This document shows, piece by piece, positions 30,489-42,446 of a DNA stretch of 64,000 nucleotides. The stretch is from Bacteroides sp. (lineage in GTDB: Bacteria; Bacteroidota; Bacteroidia; Bacteroidales; Bacteroidaceae). How positions within the stretch are numbered: position 1 is the stretch's first letter; every line of letters begins with the position of its first letter. Position numbers and translations under genes: made by a program. The DNA lies in contig JAJQAY010000042.1 in assembly GCA_021203515.1 (NCBI GenBank), positions 1 through 64,000 on the forward strand, given 5' to 3'. The notes beneath the pieces were generated by a model that was given only the letters and a program-made list of their open reading frames with translations, did no database searches and was not told where the DNA came from.

Positions 30489-33400
30489 ATGGAAAGACAG
30501 AAGATTTCTGCGAGGGTGGGGATAAGCCGGGTGCTTTTTACTTTGGCTATCTGCATGGCTCTTTTCTTGAATGTCCGATATGTGGGCGCTCAAAACCGAA
30601 CAATTAACGTGAAAGGCGTGGTAAACGATGCAATGGGACCCGTAATCGGTGCCAGCGTTGTGGAGAAAGAAAACACTTCTAATGGTACGATTACTGATAT
30701 AGACGGTAATTTCTCTCTGAAAGTATCTTCCAATGCTACTTTAGTTGTCAGTTTTATCGGCTACAAGACACAAGAAGTTCCCGTAAACGGAAAGACTTCT
30801 TTTACCATTAATCTGGCAGAGGATACAGAAATGTTGGATGAAGTGGTTGTAGTAGGTTATGGTACAATGCGTAAGAAAGACCTGACGGGTTCTGTTATTC
30901 AAATCCGCCCCGACAAACTGGCGAATGAAGCCCCTAAGACAGTACAGGATGTGTTGCGTGGTACGCCGGGCCTGAATGTCGGTATGGATGCATCTGCCAA
31001 AGGCGGCGGTTCGTTGCAAATTCGCGGACAGCGTTCGCTTTACACGGACGGTAATCACAATGATCCGCTCATTATTCTCGACGGTATGATGTTCTACGGT
31101 GAACTCTCCGAAATAAATCCCGACGATATCGGCCAGATTGATGTGTTGAAAGATGCTTCCTCGGCTGCTGTTTATGGTGCGAAAGCTGCGAATGGCGTCA
31201 TTATCATCAGTACCAAGAAAGGTTTGCAAGGCAAGCCGATTATCCGGTTCAATTCTAATATCGGCATTTCTACAATGGGTGCTAATCGCAAAGTTTACGA
31301 TGCGGAAGGTTATATGAAGTATCGTAGTGACTGGTACACGGCTACTACCTATGGTGTAAATCCCGAAACCGGAACTTACGAAGAATATCAGACTAATAAG
31401 GATAAGTATCCTGCCGGATATTATGCCGCACCTACTCAGGCAAATCTTGATAAATATGGTATTAGTCTTGATCAATGGAGGGCCTATACCGGTGAAGGCT
31501 CGGATATTTCGGATAATGAGATATGGGGGAACAGACTGCTTTTGGAAGGTACCAATTTACAGAACTATCTTGACGGAAGAACGTTTGACTGGTATGACCA
31601 GTCTTTCCGTACAGCTCTCAACCAAGATTATAATGTCAGTTTGTCAGGTGCCAGCAATTATGTGAATTATTACTTTTCATTGGGATATCTGGACAATGAA
31701 GGGGTGGTTGCGGGAGATGATTACCGTGCTTTCAGTTCTAATATGAAAGTAAATGCCAAGGTAACAAAATGGTTGAAAATAGGTGCCAACGTTAATTTCC
31801 AGGATCGTACGGACGGCAATCAGAAGGTGGATTGGGAAAAGCAGATCACAGTGAACAGTCCCTTTGCTTCCTACAAGAATGAAGACGGTGAACTGGAAAT
31901 ATATCCGATGGGTAATGTTTCGGGAAACAGGGGATACAATTATGATTTTGAGCAGCAATATAAAGAGTATGAGTCGGGCTATACGGTGCTCAATACTATC
32001 TTGAATGCTAAAGTAAATCTCCCGTTCAATATCTCCTATACATTTAATATTGCTCCGCGTTATCAGTGGTTCTATAAGCGCACTTTCGACTCATCCAAAC
32101 ACCCCGATCGCCTTAACGGTTCGGCTGCTCGCAACAATGGTAAGCGTTTTGACTGGGCTTTGAACAATACGCTTACCTGGGATCAGACATTTGCACAGAA
32201 ACATCATGTGGTGTTGACTTTGGTACAAGAAGCGGAAGAACGTCGTAAATGGTCGGATGATCTTTCTGCCAATAATCTTGCGCCGACCGACGCTTTGGGA
32301 TTTCACTATGTGAAGGCTGCCGACAAAACATCCAGTTCTTTTAGTTCGGATGATATGCACGAGACCGCTGACGGTATGCTGGCGCGGGTGTTCTATTCTT
32401 ACGACAATCGCTATATGTTTACCGGTTCTTTCCGTCGTGACGGCTATTCTGCTTTTGGCACTTCCAATCCGAGAGCCAACTTCTTCTCTGCCGCCGTTGC
32501 CTGGACGTTTACTAATGAAAAGTTTTTCAACTGGAAGCCGTTGAGCGCCGGTAAACTGAGATTTTCTTGGGGACAGAATGGTAACCGTTCGTTAAGTAAT
32601 CCCTATATTGCCCTTGCCAATTTGAGCGCAGGCATGGGAGCTACGCAAGGTTACATTGACGCGAGCGGCAATACGGTGGAATATCGTTATTATACCATGG
32701 ACCGTCTGGCAAATACTCACCTTGAATGGGAAAAGACAACGGCTTGGAACATTGGTTTGGATTTTGGTTTCCTGAACGACCGCATCACCGGTAGCATTGA
32801 TTACTATAATATGCCTACCACAGATATGATTATGAATCAGTCTCTACCCGGATTTTCGGGATTTGGTTCTATCACTTGTAACTTGGGTGAAGTGCAAAAT
32901 CGCGGTATTGAAATATCTTTGAGCACTACCAATATTCGGAACAAAATATTGGAGTGGAATACCACATTGGGTTTCTCTTATAATAAGAATAAAATCAAGC
33001 ATCTTTATTATGAATATGAAAATGTGCTTGATGCGCAAGGAAATGTCATAGGAACGAAAGAAAGAGATGATATTTCGAATAAGTGGTTCATAGGACGGCC
33101 TATCGGTGCTATTTGGGACTATAAAGTGACTGGTATCTGGCAGAAAGATGAAGTAGAAGAAGCAGCCAAGTACGGTCAGCGTCCGGGTGATCCCAAAGTA
33201 TGGAACAATCCCGATAATGACAAAATCAATGCAGACGGCACAACGACTATCGTGTATGATAACGATGACAAAGTGTTCCTGGGTCAGACAAGCGCATCCT
33301 ATAATTGGTCGATGCGAAATGAGTTCGTATTCTTCAAGAATCTGACTTTCTCTTTCAATATTTATTCCAAGATGGGGCAAAAGAGCCAAAGTGAGAACTA

Positions 33401-33755
33401 CTTGAATAAGGATAATGCTGGTTCAAAAGTGACGAATGGGCAGAATGTCTATAAAAAGGAATATTGGACAGTCGATAATCCGACTAATGAGTACGGTCGT
33501 TTGGATGCCCAAGGTCCTTCCGGACTTGCCTCTCCTAAGAAATTGTACAATCGTTCGTTTATTCGTCTTGAGAATATTGCACTTTCCTACACGTTGCCCA
33601 AAAAGTGGACTTCTAAGTGGAGCATTGAAAAAGTGAATGTCTCCGGAAGCATCAAGAATGTGGCTGTTTGGGCGAAAGATTGGAATTATTGGGATCCTGA
33701 AACAGGAGGCATAGCTCCGAGAGTTTTTAATATTGGATTGAATTTAACTTTTTAA
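30489..33755 (+). CDS. SusC/RagA TonB-linked outer-membrane protein
   Basis: Intact 1088 aa: NVKGVVNDAMGPVIGASVVEKENTSNGTITDIDGNFSL, EVVVVGYGTMRKKDLTGSV, VLKDASSAAVYGAKAANGVIIISTKKG. Confidence 0.95.
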   Translation: MERQKISARVGISRVLFTLAICMALFLNVRYVGAQNRTINVKGVVNDAMGPVIGASVVEKENTSNGTITDIDGNFSLKVSSNATLVVSFIGYKTQEVPVNGKTSFTINLAEDTEMLDEVVVVGYGTMRKKDLTGSVIQIRPDKLANEAPKTVQDVLRGTPGLNVGMDASAKGGGSLQIRGQRSLYTDGNHNDPLIILDGMMFYGELSEINPDDIGQIDVLKDASSAAVYGAKAANGVIIISTKKGLQGKPIIRFNSNIGISTMGANRKVYDAEGYMKYRSDWYTATTYGVNPETGTYEEYQTNKDKYPAGYYAAPTQANLDKYGISLDQWRAYTGEGSDISDNEIWGNRLLLEGTNLQNYLDGRTFDWYDQSFRTALNQDYNVSLSGASNYVNYYFSLGYLDNEGVVAGDDYRAFSSNMKVNAKVTKWLKIGANVNFQDRTDGNQKVDWEKQITVNSPFASYKNEDGELEIYPMGNVSGNRGYNYDFEQQYKEYESGYTVLNTILNAKVNLPFNISYTFNIAPRYQWFYKRTFDSSKHPDRLNGSAARNNGKRFDWALNNTLTWDQTFAQKHHVVLTLVQEAEERRKWSDDLSANNLAPTDALGFHYVKAADKTSSSFSSDDMHETADGMLARVFYSYDNRYMFTGSFRRDGYSAFGTSNPRANFFSAAVAWTFTNEKFFNWKPLSAGKLRFSWGQNGNRSLSNPYIALANLSAGMGATQGYIDASGNTVEYRYYTMDRLANTHLEWEKTTAWNIGLDFGFLNDRITGSIDYYNMPTTDMIMNQSLPGFSGFGSITCNLGEVQNRGIEISLSTTNIRNKILEWNTTLGFSYNKNKIKHLYYEYENVLDAQGNVIGTKERDDISNKWFIGRPIGAIWDYKVTGIWQKDEVEEAAKYGQRPGDPKVWNNPDNDKINADGTTTIVYDNDDKVFLGQTSASYNWSMRNEFVFFKNLTFSFNIYSKMGQKSQSENYLNKDNAGSKVTNGQNVYKKEYWTVDNPTNEYGRLDAQGPSGLASPKKLYNRSFIRLENIALSYTLPKKWTSKWSIEKVNVSGSIKNVAVWAKDWNYWDPETGGIAPRVFNIGLNLTF

Positions 33756-33767
33756 CTATAGAAAATC

Positions 33768-35734
33768 ATGAATAAGATAAATAAAATAATAGCTTGCCTG
33801 ACTATTGCGGGCTGTATGTGTTCTTCATGTTCGGAAGACTTCTTGAAGCCGGATCCTCTATCGTTCTACGAACCGGGAAAAACATTTACCACGGTAGAAG
33901 GCTTGGAATCTGTATTGGCAAATCTGGACCGTCATATACGTACTTACTGGACGAACTATCAGGGAAGGGATATTGCCGTTCCTATTTATTCGCAATACAT
34001 GTATTCTGATTTGAATGTGGCAGCTAAGACGGACCAAAGCACTATTTTTGCCGATATTGCTACCCGTCTGACCCCTACTGACGGTTTGGGAGGTGATGAC
34101 AGCGAAGTCAATCAGTTGGGTTATTTCTGGGGCAAACTTATACCGCTATAAAATCTGCCAATACGGTAATCAGCTATATAGATAAAGTAGAAGGATTGAA
34201 AGAGGATATAAAGAATGAATATTTGGGTAGGGCTTATTTCCATCGTGCATTCCGCTATCTGTCGTTGGTATTCATGTTCAATGATGTTCCTTATGTGTCA
34301 CGCATTGTCGACTCCCCGAAGTTTGACTATCGCAGCACTTCCCGTGAAGCCATCCTGAAGAAGATGACGTTGGATATGGAATTTGCTGTTCAATGGGTAC
34401 CCGACCAAAAGGATATGGCAATGATCGGTATGGTGAATAAAGGGGCTTGCTGTATGTTGTTGGCAAAACTTTATCTCTCTTTGGGACGCTGGGATGATGC
34501 AATAAAACAATGTGATGCTTTGATTGGCGATCCTAATTATGAACTGATGAAACAGAGCTTTGGTACTTTTGTCAAACCTTTCAATAACGAGGCATGGCCT
34601 GTGACACGCAATGTCATTTGGGACTTACATCGTCCGGAGAATAAGTTGATTGCAGTCAATAAAGAAGTTATATTCGGCATGCCTGATCGGGGTATAGGTT
34701 CAAGTAACTCTTTTATTTATTTCAATACAATGCGTTCTTTAGTTCCATTCTGGAACAGTGCAAATCTGAAAACTCCCGCTCCTGATGGAAAGAAGTTCAT
34801 AGAGGCCTATGCGCGTTCTGATTCAAAATATAGTGGAAAATATGATTATACTAGGTCATTGGGACGTGGCACGGGTTATATTCGTCCTACCTATTATGCC
34901 CAACATGGCATGTGGTGTGTGAATGGAGTGGATGACAAAGGGGACTTGCGCCATAATTCGACTGTCGGTAATTGGGCTGCGACTTCCATGATGAAAGTGA
35001 ACAGCAAGGATTCTAAATTCTTGGGAGAATATGTACAGCAAACTTGGACTACAGATACTATTCGTGAATGGTATGGCTGACCTCATTATAAAGTATATTT
35101 GTTAGACCAGAATGCAGAATCGAAACAAAGTTCTACCAACTGGAATGGAGCAAACGGCAGTTCGACTACTGCCGGTAATGCCGACTGGTACTGCTATAGA
35201 CTGGCTGAAACCTACTTGTTGCGCGTTGAAACTAAATTTTATAACGGTGACCCGGTTGGAGCTGCCGCCGACGTGAACGAAGTACGCAAAAGAGCCCAGT
35301 GCGAGCGGTTGTATAACACTGTGACTATTGGTGATATCGTTGACGAACGTGCACGCGAACTTTACATGGAAGAATGGCGGTATATGGAACTTAGCCGTAT
35401 TTCATATTGTCTGGCACTAAGCGGAAAATCGGATGAATTTGGTAATACATACAATCCCGAAACTTACGATAAGCAGGAAGGAACTGATGCAAACGGCGGA
35501 AGTTATTGGTATCAACGTATCGTTCACTATAACGACTTCTACAATAAAAATCCTAAACTATTGGTGAAGAATCGTGCTTATGCAATTGATAAGCATAATT
35601 TGTACTTGCCTATCCCGCAATCAGCTATTGATGCCAATCGTTTGGGTAAGTTACGTCAAAACTATGGATACAATGGCTATGACGAAACTATTCCGATGTG
35701 GGAAACTTGGGAAGAAGCCGAGGCTAATAACTAA
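33768..35734 (+). pseudogene. RagB/SusD nutrient-uptake lipoprotein, one frameshift and one in-frame TGA
   Basis: Lipobox CSSCSEDFL. Frameshift near 34145. REWYG*PHYKVYLLDQNAES reads through TGA in the same frame. C-terminal RPQSAIDANRLGKLRQN-type SusD end. Confidence 0.9.
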
Positions 35735-35747
35735 AAACGAATAAAAT

Positions 35748-36629
35748 ATGATACAAAAAGATAATTGTAGGATATGGATTATATTCACATTGTTGTTAGG
35801 CTGGGTATATCCTACTGTTTCTTTCGCCCAAGAGTGAAAACTGGTATGGAATGATGAGTTCAATCAGGCAGGACGCCTCGATACTGCCAGTTGGAATTAT
35901 GAGAACGGCTTTGCCCGCAATGAAGAGGCGCAATGGTATCAGGCTGACAATGCATATTGCAAAGACGGCAAACTGATTATTGAGGCGCGGAAAGAGAACG
36001 GACGAAAAAATCCGTTGTATGAAGCCGGTAGCGAGAACTGGCGTAAGAAGCGTGAATTTGTAGAATATACCTCTTCCTCCGTCACTACGGCGGGGAAGAG
36101 GGAGTTCCTTTACGGACGTTTCGAAGTGTGTGCCAAGATACCCGTAGGGGGGGTGGTGCCTGGCCGGCTATCTGGTTGCTGGGCCGTGGCATGGAATGGC
36201 CTTCGTGCGGGGAAATAGACGTAATGGAGTATTACCGCATCAACGGTGTTCCGCATATTCTTGCCAATGCCTGTTGGGGGGCATGATAAACCTTATGATG
36301 CCGTGTGGAACAGCAAGAAGATACATTTTACGCACTTCACGGACAAAGATCCGAAGTTGGCGGATAAGTTCCATGTCTGGCGCATGGATTGGGACGAAAC
36401 AAGCATCTGGATTTATCTGGATGATGAATTGCTGAACGAAATTCCTCTGAGCCAGACAGTGAACGGCAACATTGGGCAAGGCACCAATCTTTTCCGCAAG
36501 CCGCAATATCTCTTGCTAAATCTTGCTATTGGCGGCATTAACGGCGGTGAAATTGATGATGATGCCATTCCGATGAAGTACGAGATTGACTATGTGAGGG
36601 TTTACCAAAAATCTTCCAAGTCTGAATAA
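35748..36629 (+). pseudogene. GH16 family glycosyl hydrolase, TGA plus two G-run frameshifts
   Basis: VSFAQE*KLVWNDEFNQAGRLDTASWNYENG. Alternate frame WPAIWLLGRGMEWPSCGEIDVMEYYRINGVPHILANACWGG holds the GH16 ExDxxE motif. Confidence 0.9.
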
Positions 36630-36726
36630 ATGAATGATATCTCTCCCTTTTTGACAGAATAGTGGTGCTCAGGCAGGAAGAAAGGGAGTATTTTTGCAAC
36701 AATGAAAAACGAACGTAAACAATATC

Positions 36727-37979
36727 ATGAAAACAAGACAATATTGGTGGCTACTGCTGGCGGTTGTATTATTACTGCCCGTTCAGGAGGCCTTCGCTAA
36801 AAAGAAAAAAGAGAAAGAAATAACCGAACGCGAACTTTGGTGCAATATTTTATATCAGATGGCTGCTTCGGTACTCAGTAATATGAGTGAAGGGAAGTTG
36901 CAGGAAAATATGTTGGTAGAGCTAAGTCCTACCTGGGACGGACGCGACAAGCGGGTGACATATATGGAATGCTTCGGGCGACTGATGGCGGGACTGGCTC
37001 CGTGGTTGTCGTTGCCCGATGATGAGTCGGCGGAAGGCACGCAGCGCAAGCAACTCCGCGAGTGGGCATTGAAGAGTTATGCGCAAGCCGTAGACCCCGA
37101 AGCAAAGATTATTTGCTTTGGCGTAGAGAGGGACAGCCGTTGGTGGATGCGGCTTATGTTGCCGAAAGTTTCCTGCGTGGATACGATGCCCTTTGGGTTC
37201 CGCTAGATAGTTTGACGAAACAGCGCTATATAGAAGAGTTTACCCAGTTGCGCCGCGTAGACCCTCCCTACACGAACTGGCTGCTGTTCTCCTCTACCGT
37301 TGAATGTTTTCTGAAGAAAGCGGGCGCTAAGAGTGATACATACCGCATTGTTTCCGCTCTCAGGAAGGTGGAAGAATGGTATGTGGGCGACGGTTGGTAT
37401 TCGGACGGTCCGGGTTTTGCTTTTGATTATTACAATAGTTTCGTTCTGCATCCCATGTATGTGGAGTGTCTTGAGGTATTTACAAATGGTGGCAAGAATA
37501 GAGTTTGGAATGCTTCCAACTGCAATTTCCCGCGTGCACAGAAACGCATGCAACGTTTCGGCGTAATATTGGAGCGCTTCATCTCTCCGGAGGGCACGTT
37601 CCCGGTGTTCGGCCGTTCCATTCCCTATCGCACGGGTACACTTCAACCGCTCGCTTTGCTGGCGTGGCGTGGCTGGTTGCCCAAGGAACTCCCGAACGGA
37701 CAAGTGCGGGCTGCTATGACGGCCGTTATCAAACGGATGTTTGGTGACAATCGCAACTTCAATGAAAAGGGTTTTCTGACTTTGGGCTTTATTGGCTCGC
37801 AGCCCCATACGTCAAACAGATATACGAACAACGGTAGCCTTTATATGGCATCCCTGGCATTCCTGCCCTTGGGCTTGCCGGCAGACCATCCTTTCTGGAC
37901 GGATGCGCCTCAGGCGTAGACTTCCAAGAAAGCATGGGAAGGAGGGAATTTCCCGATGGACCATGCTTACTATGAATAG
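36727..37979 (+). pseudogene. DUF2264 domain-containing protein (copy 2), frameshift plus in-frame TAG
   Basis: Paralogue of 24558-25811. Frame change near 37105. TAG at 37917 where copy 1 has TGG (QPWTSKKAWEG versus QA*TSKKAWEG). Confidence 0.85.
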
Positions 37980-39302
37980 GATAAATAATATATGTGTAAA
38001 ACTTTCATTAATTGTGTTTAGTGTTGGTGGGTGTTTCGCAACACTTTGTGCTCAAAGTGTTGCGGACTCCCTTCACCTGAAGACTCATTTAGTGGAAGTT
38101 GGAAAAGGGTACAGCCGGAATTCCGTTAACACGACTGTGTTCCGCAACAACTCGTTGGTTACTCATGGAGACGACCAATACGTCAGTTATTATGATGCGG
38201 ACGGCTACCTTGTCTTAGGCAAACGTAAGTTGGGGACGGAACAATGGACGCTGCACCGCACGCAATATCAAGGGGATGTGAAGGATGCCCATCGAGTCAT
38301 CAGCATGATGCTTGATGGTGACGGCTATATCCATGTCTCTTTCGATCATCATGGAAATAAACTAAACTATTGCAGAAGTCTTGCTCCTTACTCTTTGGAG
38401 TTGGGCGAAAAAGAGCCGATGACGGATGTGGATGAGGGGAATGTGACTTACCCTGAATTCTACCCGTTGGCTGGGGGAGATTTGCTGTTCGCTTACCGTT
38501 CCGGTTCGTCCGGGCGGGGAAATCTGGTGATGAACCGCTACTCGGTAAAGGAGAAGAAGTGGCATCGGGTGCAGGATGTGCTGATAGACGGCGAGAATGA
38601 ACGGAATGCTTACTGGCAGTTGTATGTGGACGAGCGGGCATCATCCATCTGTCGTGGGTGTGGCGGGAAACGTGGCATGTGGAGACGAACCATGATTTGT
38701 GTTATGCCCGTTCCTTTGATGACGGGGTGACGTGGTATAAGGCGAATGGTAAGAAATATGAGTTGCCCATCCGCTATGGAAATGCCGAATATGCCTGTCG
38801 TATACCGCAAAACTCGGAACTGATAAATCAGACCGGAATGAGTGCCGATGCAGGAGGTAATCCGTACATCGCTACCTATTGGCGCAGCCCGGATAGCGAC
38901 GTTCCCCAATATCGCATCGTATGGCACGACGGACAGATATGGCATAACCGTCAGGTGTCCGAGCGCCATGCTCCTTTCTCACTGAAAGGCGGCGGCACGA
39001 AGATGATTCCCATTTCCCGTCCGCGCATAGTGGTAGATGGCGGTGAAATCTTTTATATCTTCCGGGATGAAGAGCGGGGAAGCCGGGTATCACTGGCCCA
39101 TGCCAATGATGTGGCCGTCAGTAAATGGCAATTCTGCGACCTGACGAATTTTCCGGTAGATGCGTGGGAGCCTTCGCACGACACGGAATTATGGAAACGC
39201 AAACGACAATTGCATCTTTTTGTACAGCATACCAAGCAGGGTGACGGTGAGCATACGGTGGAGTTTGAACCGCAACCGGTGTATGTGTTGGAAGTTGAAT
39301 GA
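37972..39302 (+). pseudogene. BNR-4 repeat-type beta-propeller secreted protein, one frameshift
   Basis: MNRINNICVKLSLIVFSVGGCFATLCAQS...DAHRVISMMLDGDGYIHVSFDHHGNKLNYCRS, continuing in ORF 38658-39302 (TWHVETNHDLCYARSFDDGVTWYKANGKKYELPI). Confidence 0.75.
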
Positions 39303-39319
39303 TAAAACATTTATATATT

Positions 39320-40437
39320 ATGAACTTAAAACTCTGTCTTTTAATTCTTAGCGTTGGCGTCACTTCATGTGCCGCCAAGCAGCCGAAAGCGGATGAAGTG
39401 ATTGGCATTATTAATAAGGTGAATAAGTATTGGCAGGAAACGCATCCTCAGCACGGGCGTTCCTTCTGGGATAACGCAGTCTATCACACCGGAAATATGG
39501 AGGTCTTTTTCCTGACCGGCAATTCGGATGATTATGCTTATTCCGAAGCTTGGGCGGAACATAATGAGTGAAAAGGTGCCAAGTCGGACAATAAGGCTGA
39601 CTGGAAATACGGTTATGGAGAAAGCGACGATTATGTTCTCTTCGGAGACTATCAGGCCTGCTTTCAGACCTATGCGGATTTATACACGGTGGAGCCCAAC
39701 TCAAACAAGATAGCCCGTGCGCGTGAGGTGATGGAGTATCAGATGAGTACGGATAGAAACGACTATTGGTGGTGGGCAGACGGGCTGTATATGGCGATGC
39801 CCGTCATGACGAAGCTGTATAAACTGACGAAAAATCCGTTGTATCTGGAGAAACTGCATGAGTATTAGATGTATGCCAATAGCATCATGTACGATGAAGA
39901 AGCCGGATTATATTATCGGGATGCCAAATACGTGTATCCCAAACATAAGAGCGTAAACGGGAAGAAGGACTTCTGGGCGCGTGGCGACGGTTGGGTCTTG
40001 GCTGCCTTGGCAAAGGTCTTGAAGGACTTGCCGGAAACGGGTACGTATCGTCAGGAATACATTGATCGTTTCCAGACAATGGCGGAGGCAATAGCCGCTT
40101 GTCAGCAATCCGAGGGATACTGGACTCGCAGTATGCTCGACCCCGAACATGCACCGGGACCGGAAACCAGTGGTACGGCTTTCTTCACCTATGGTCTGTT
40201 GTGGGGGATGAACAACGGCTTGCTGGATAAGCCACTTATCGACCGGTCGTAATGAAAGCGTGGCATTATCTGACGACCGTCGCCCTGCAACCCGACGGCC
40301 GGGTAGGCTACGTGCAACCTATCGGTGAGAAAGCAATTCCCGGTCAGGTGGTGGATGCCAACTCTACGGCAAACTTTGGCGTAGGGGCATTCTTGCTGGC
40401 ATCTTGTGAAATGGTACGTTTTATTAGTATGAAATAG
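39320..40437 (+). pseudogene. GH88/GH105 family unsaturated uronyl hydrolase, two in-frame stops and a frameshift
   Basis: GRSFWDNAVYHTGNMEVFFLTG, WWADGLYMAMPVM, DFWARGDGWVLAALAKVL, SGTAFFTYGLLWG; TGA at 39569 and TAG at about 39866. Confidence 0.85.
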
Positions 40438-40439
40438 TT

Positions 40440-42377
40440 ATGAAAGACATCCGCAGATCCTTTAGGGAGATACTGTGTATGGCAGTATTCTCACTGTTAT
40501 TTACCGCCTCCGCCTTTTCTGAGGAAAGGCCTCTCCCTGAAAAAGATTATGTGGCTTATCTGTTCGCTTATTTCACAGGGAACCATATTGATGATGAGGC
40601 CGTTTGCTATGCCGTCAGTATGGATGGCTATACCTATTGGGCGCTGAATAATGGCAAACCTGTGATTGACTCAAAAGTCATCAGTTCTACGGGTGGTGTA
40701 CGCGACCCTCACATTTTGCGTTGCGAGGATGGGAAGACTTTCTATCTGGTAGTGACGGATATGGTTTCTGCTAAAGGTTGGGACTCCAACCGGGCGATGG
40801 TTTTGTTGATGTCCACCGACTTGGTGAACTGGTCACATTCGGTCATCAACATGCAGGAACGCTATGAAGGTCAGGAAAATTTAAAACGGGTATGGGCTCC
40901 GCAGACGATTTATGATCCGGAAGTCGGGAAGTATCTGGTGTATTGGAGTATGAAGTACGGTGACGGTCCGGATGTAATCTATTATGCGTATGCGAATGAC
41001 GACTTTACCGATTTGGTCGGTGAACCGAAACCTCTCTTCTTGCCGAAAGCGGGAAAATCGTGCATTGACGGAGACATTATATATAAGGATGGAGTATTCC
41101 ACCTTTTCTATAAGACGGAAGGACACGGCAATGGCATCAAGGTAGCGACCACCCGTTCGCTTACTTCCGGCCACTGGAATGAAGAACCCGACTACAAGCA
41201 GCAGACAACGGATGCAGTGGAAGGTGCGGGCACTTTTAAACTGATAGGTTAGGACAAATATATACTGATGTATGACGTATATATGAAAGGTAAGCATCAG
41301 TTTACGGAGACTACCGACCTGAAGAATTTCAAGGTGATAGACAGTGAAGTAAAGATGAACTTCCATCCGCGTCATGGTACGATTATTCCTATCACCCGGG
41401 ATGAATTACTACGGATTATCGGCAAGTGGGGGAAGCCCTCGGAACTGAGCGAACCGCCCAATAATCCGGTGCTCCCGGGTTTCCATGCCGATCCAGAGGT
41501 GTTATATTCCAATCAGACGAAGAAGTATCATATTTATTCTACCACAGATGGACAACCGGGCTGGGCGGCTGGGATTTTTCCGTATTTTCATCTACGAATT
41601 TGAAACATGGCAAGATGAAGGTGTGATGTTGGATTTGAAGTCTGAGCAAGTTCCTTGGGCGAATGGGAATGCTTGGGCACCGTGCATTGAAGAAAAAATG
41701 ATGGATGGACAATACAAATACTTCTTTTATTATAGCGGAAACTCTAAAGAAGGAAAAGGGAAACAGATTGGAGTCGCTACAAGCTATTCTCCGACAGGAC
41801 CGTTTACCGACTTGGGGCATCCCATTATAACCGCATCTCCCGTGGAGAGAGGACAGCAAATTGATGTGGATGTCTTCACCGATCCTGTTTCGGACAAATC
41901 GTATCTGTACTGGGGTAATGGCTATATGGCAGGTGCCGAACTGAATAAAGATATGCTTTCCGTCAAGAAGAATACGATTACGGTAATGACACCCCAGGGG
42001 GCACTTTGCAGGATTATGCTTATCGGGAAGCACCTTATGTATTCTATCGTAAGGGGCTTTACTATTTTCTGTGGTCGGTAGATGATACCGGTTCGCCCAA
42101 CTATCATGTGGCTTGCGGTACTTCCAAATCACCGCTTGGCCCTATTGAGGTGGCAAAGAAACCGATAGTCTTAATTCAGAATTCGGAGAAAGAAATATAC
42201 GGCCCTGCTCATAACTCCATACTTCAGATTCCCGGTACGGATGAATGGTACATCGTCTACCACCGTATTAATAAGAACTATTTAAAACACGAGGCGGGCA
42301 CGCATCGCGAAGTGTGCATAGACCGGATGGAATTCAATCCGGACGGGACAATCAGACCGGTAGTACCTACCCGCTGA
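40440..42377 (+). pseudogene. Tandem GH43-GH43 glycoside hydrolase, TAG plus two frameshifts
   Basis: First module AYLFAYFTGNHIDDEAVCYAVSMDGYTYWALNNGKPV...GGVRDPHIL. Linker TAG (KLIG*DKYILMYD). Second module NPVLPGFHADPEVLYSNQTKKYHIYSTTDG...PIGAHNSI-type end. Confidence 0.8.
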
Positions 42378-42446
42378 TTATAGTGAAAACTCTAATATTT
42401 GAAATACATTATGAAGAACTGATATCTTAAACAATACCATATATCA

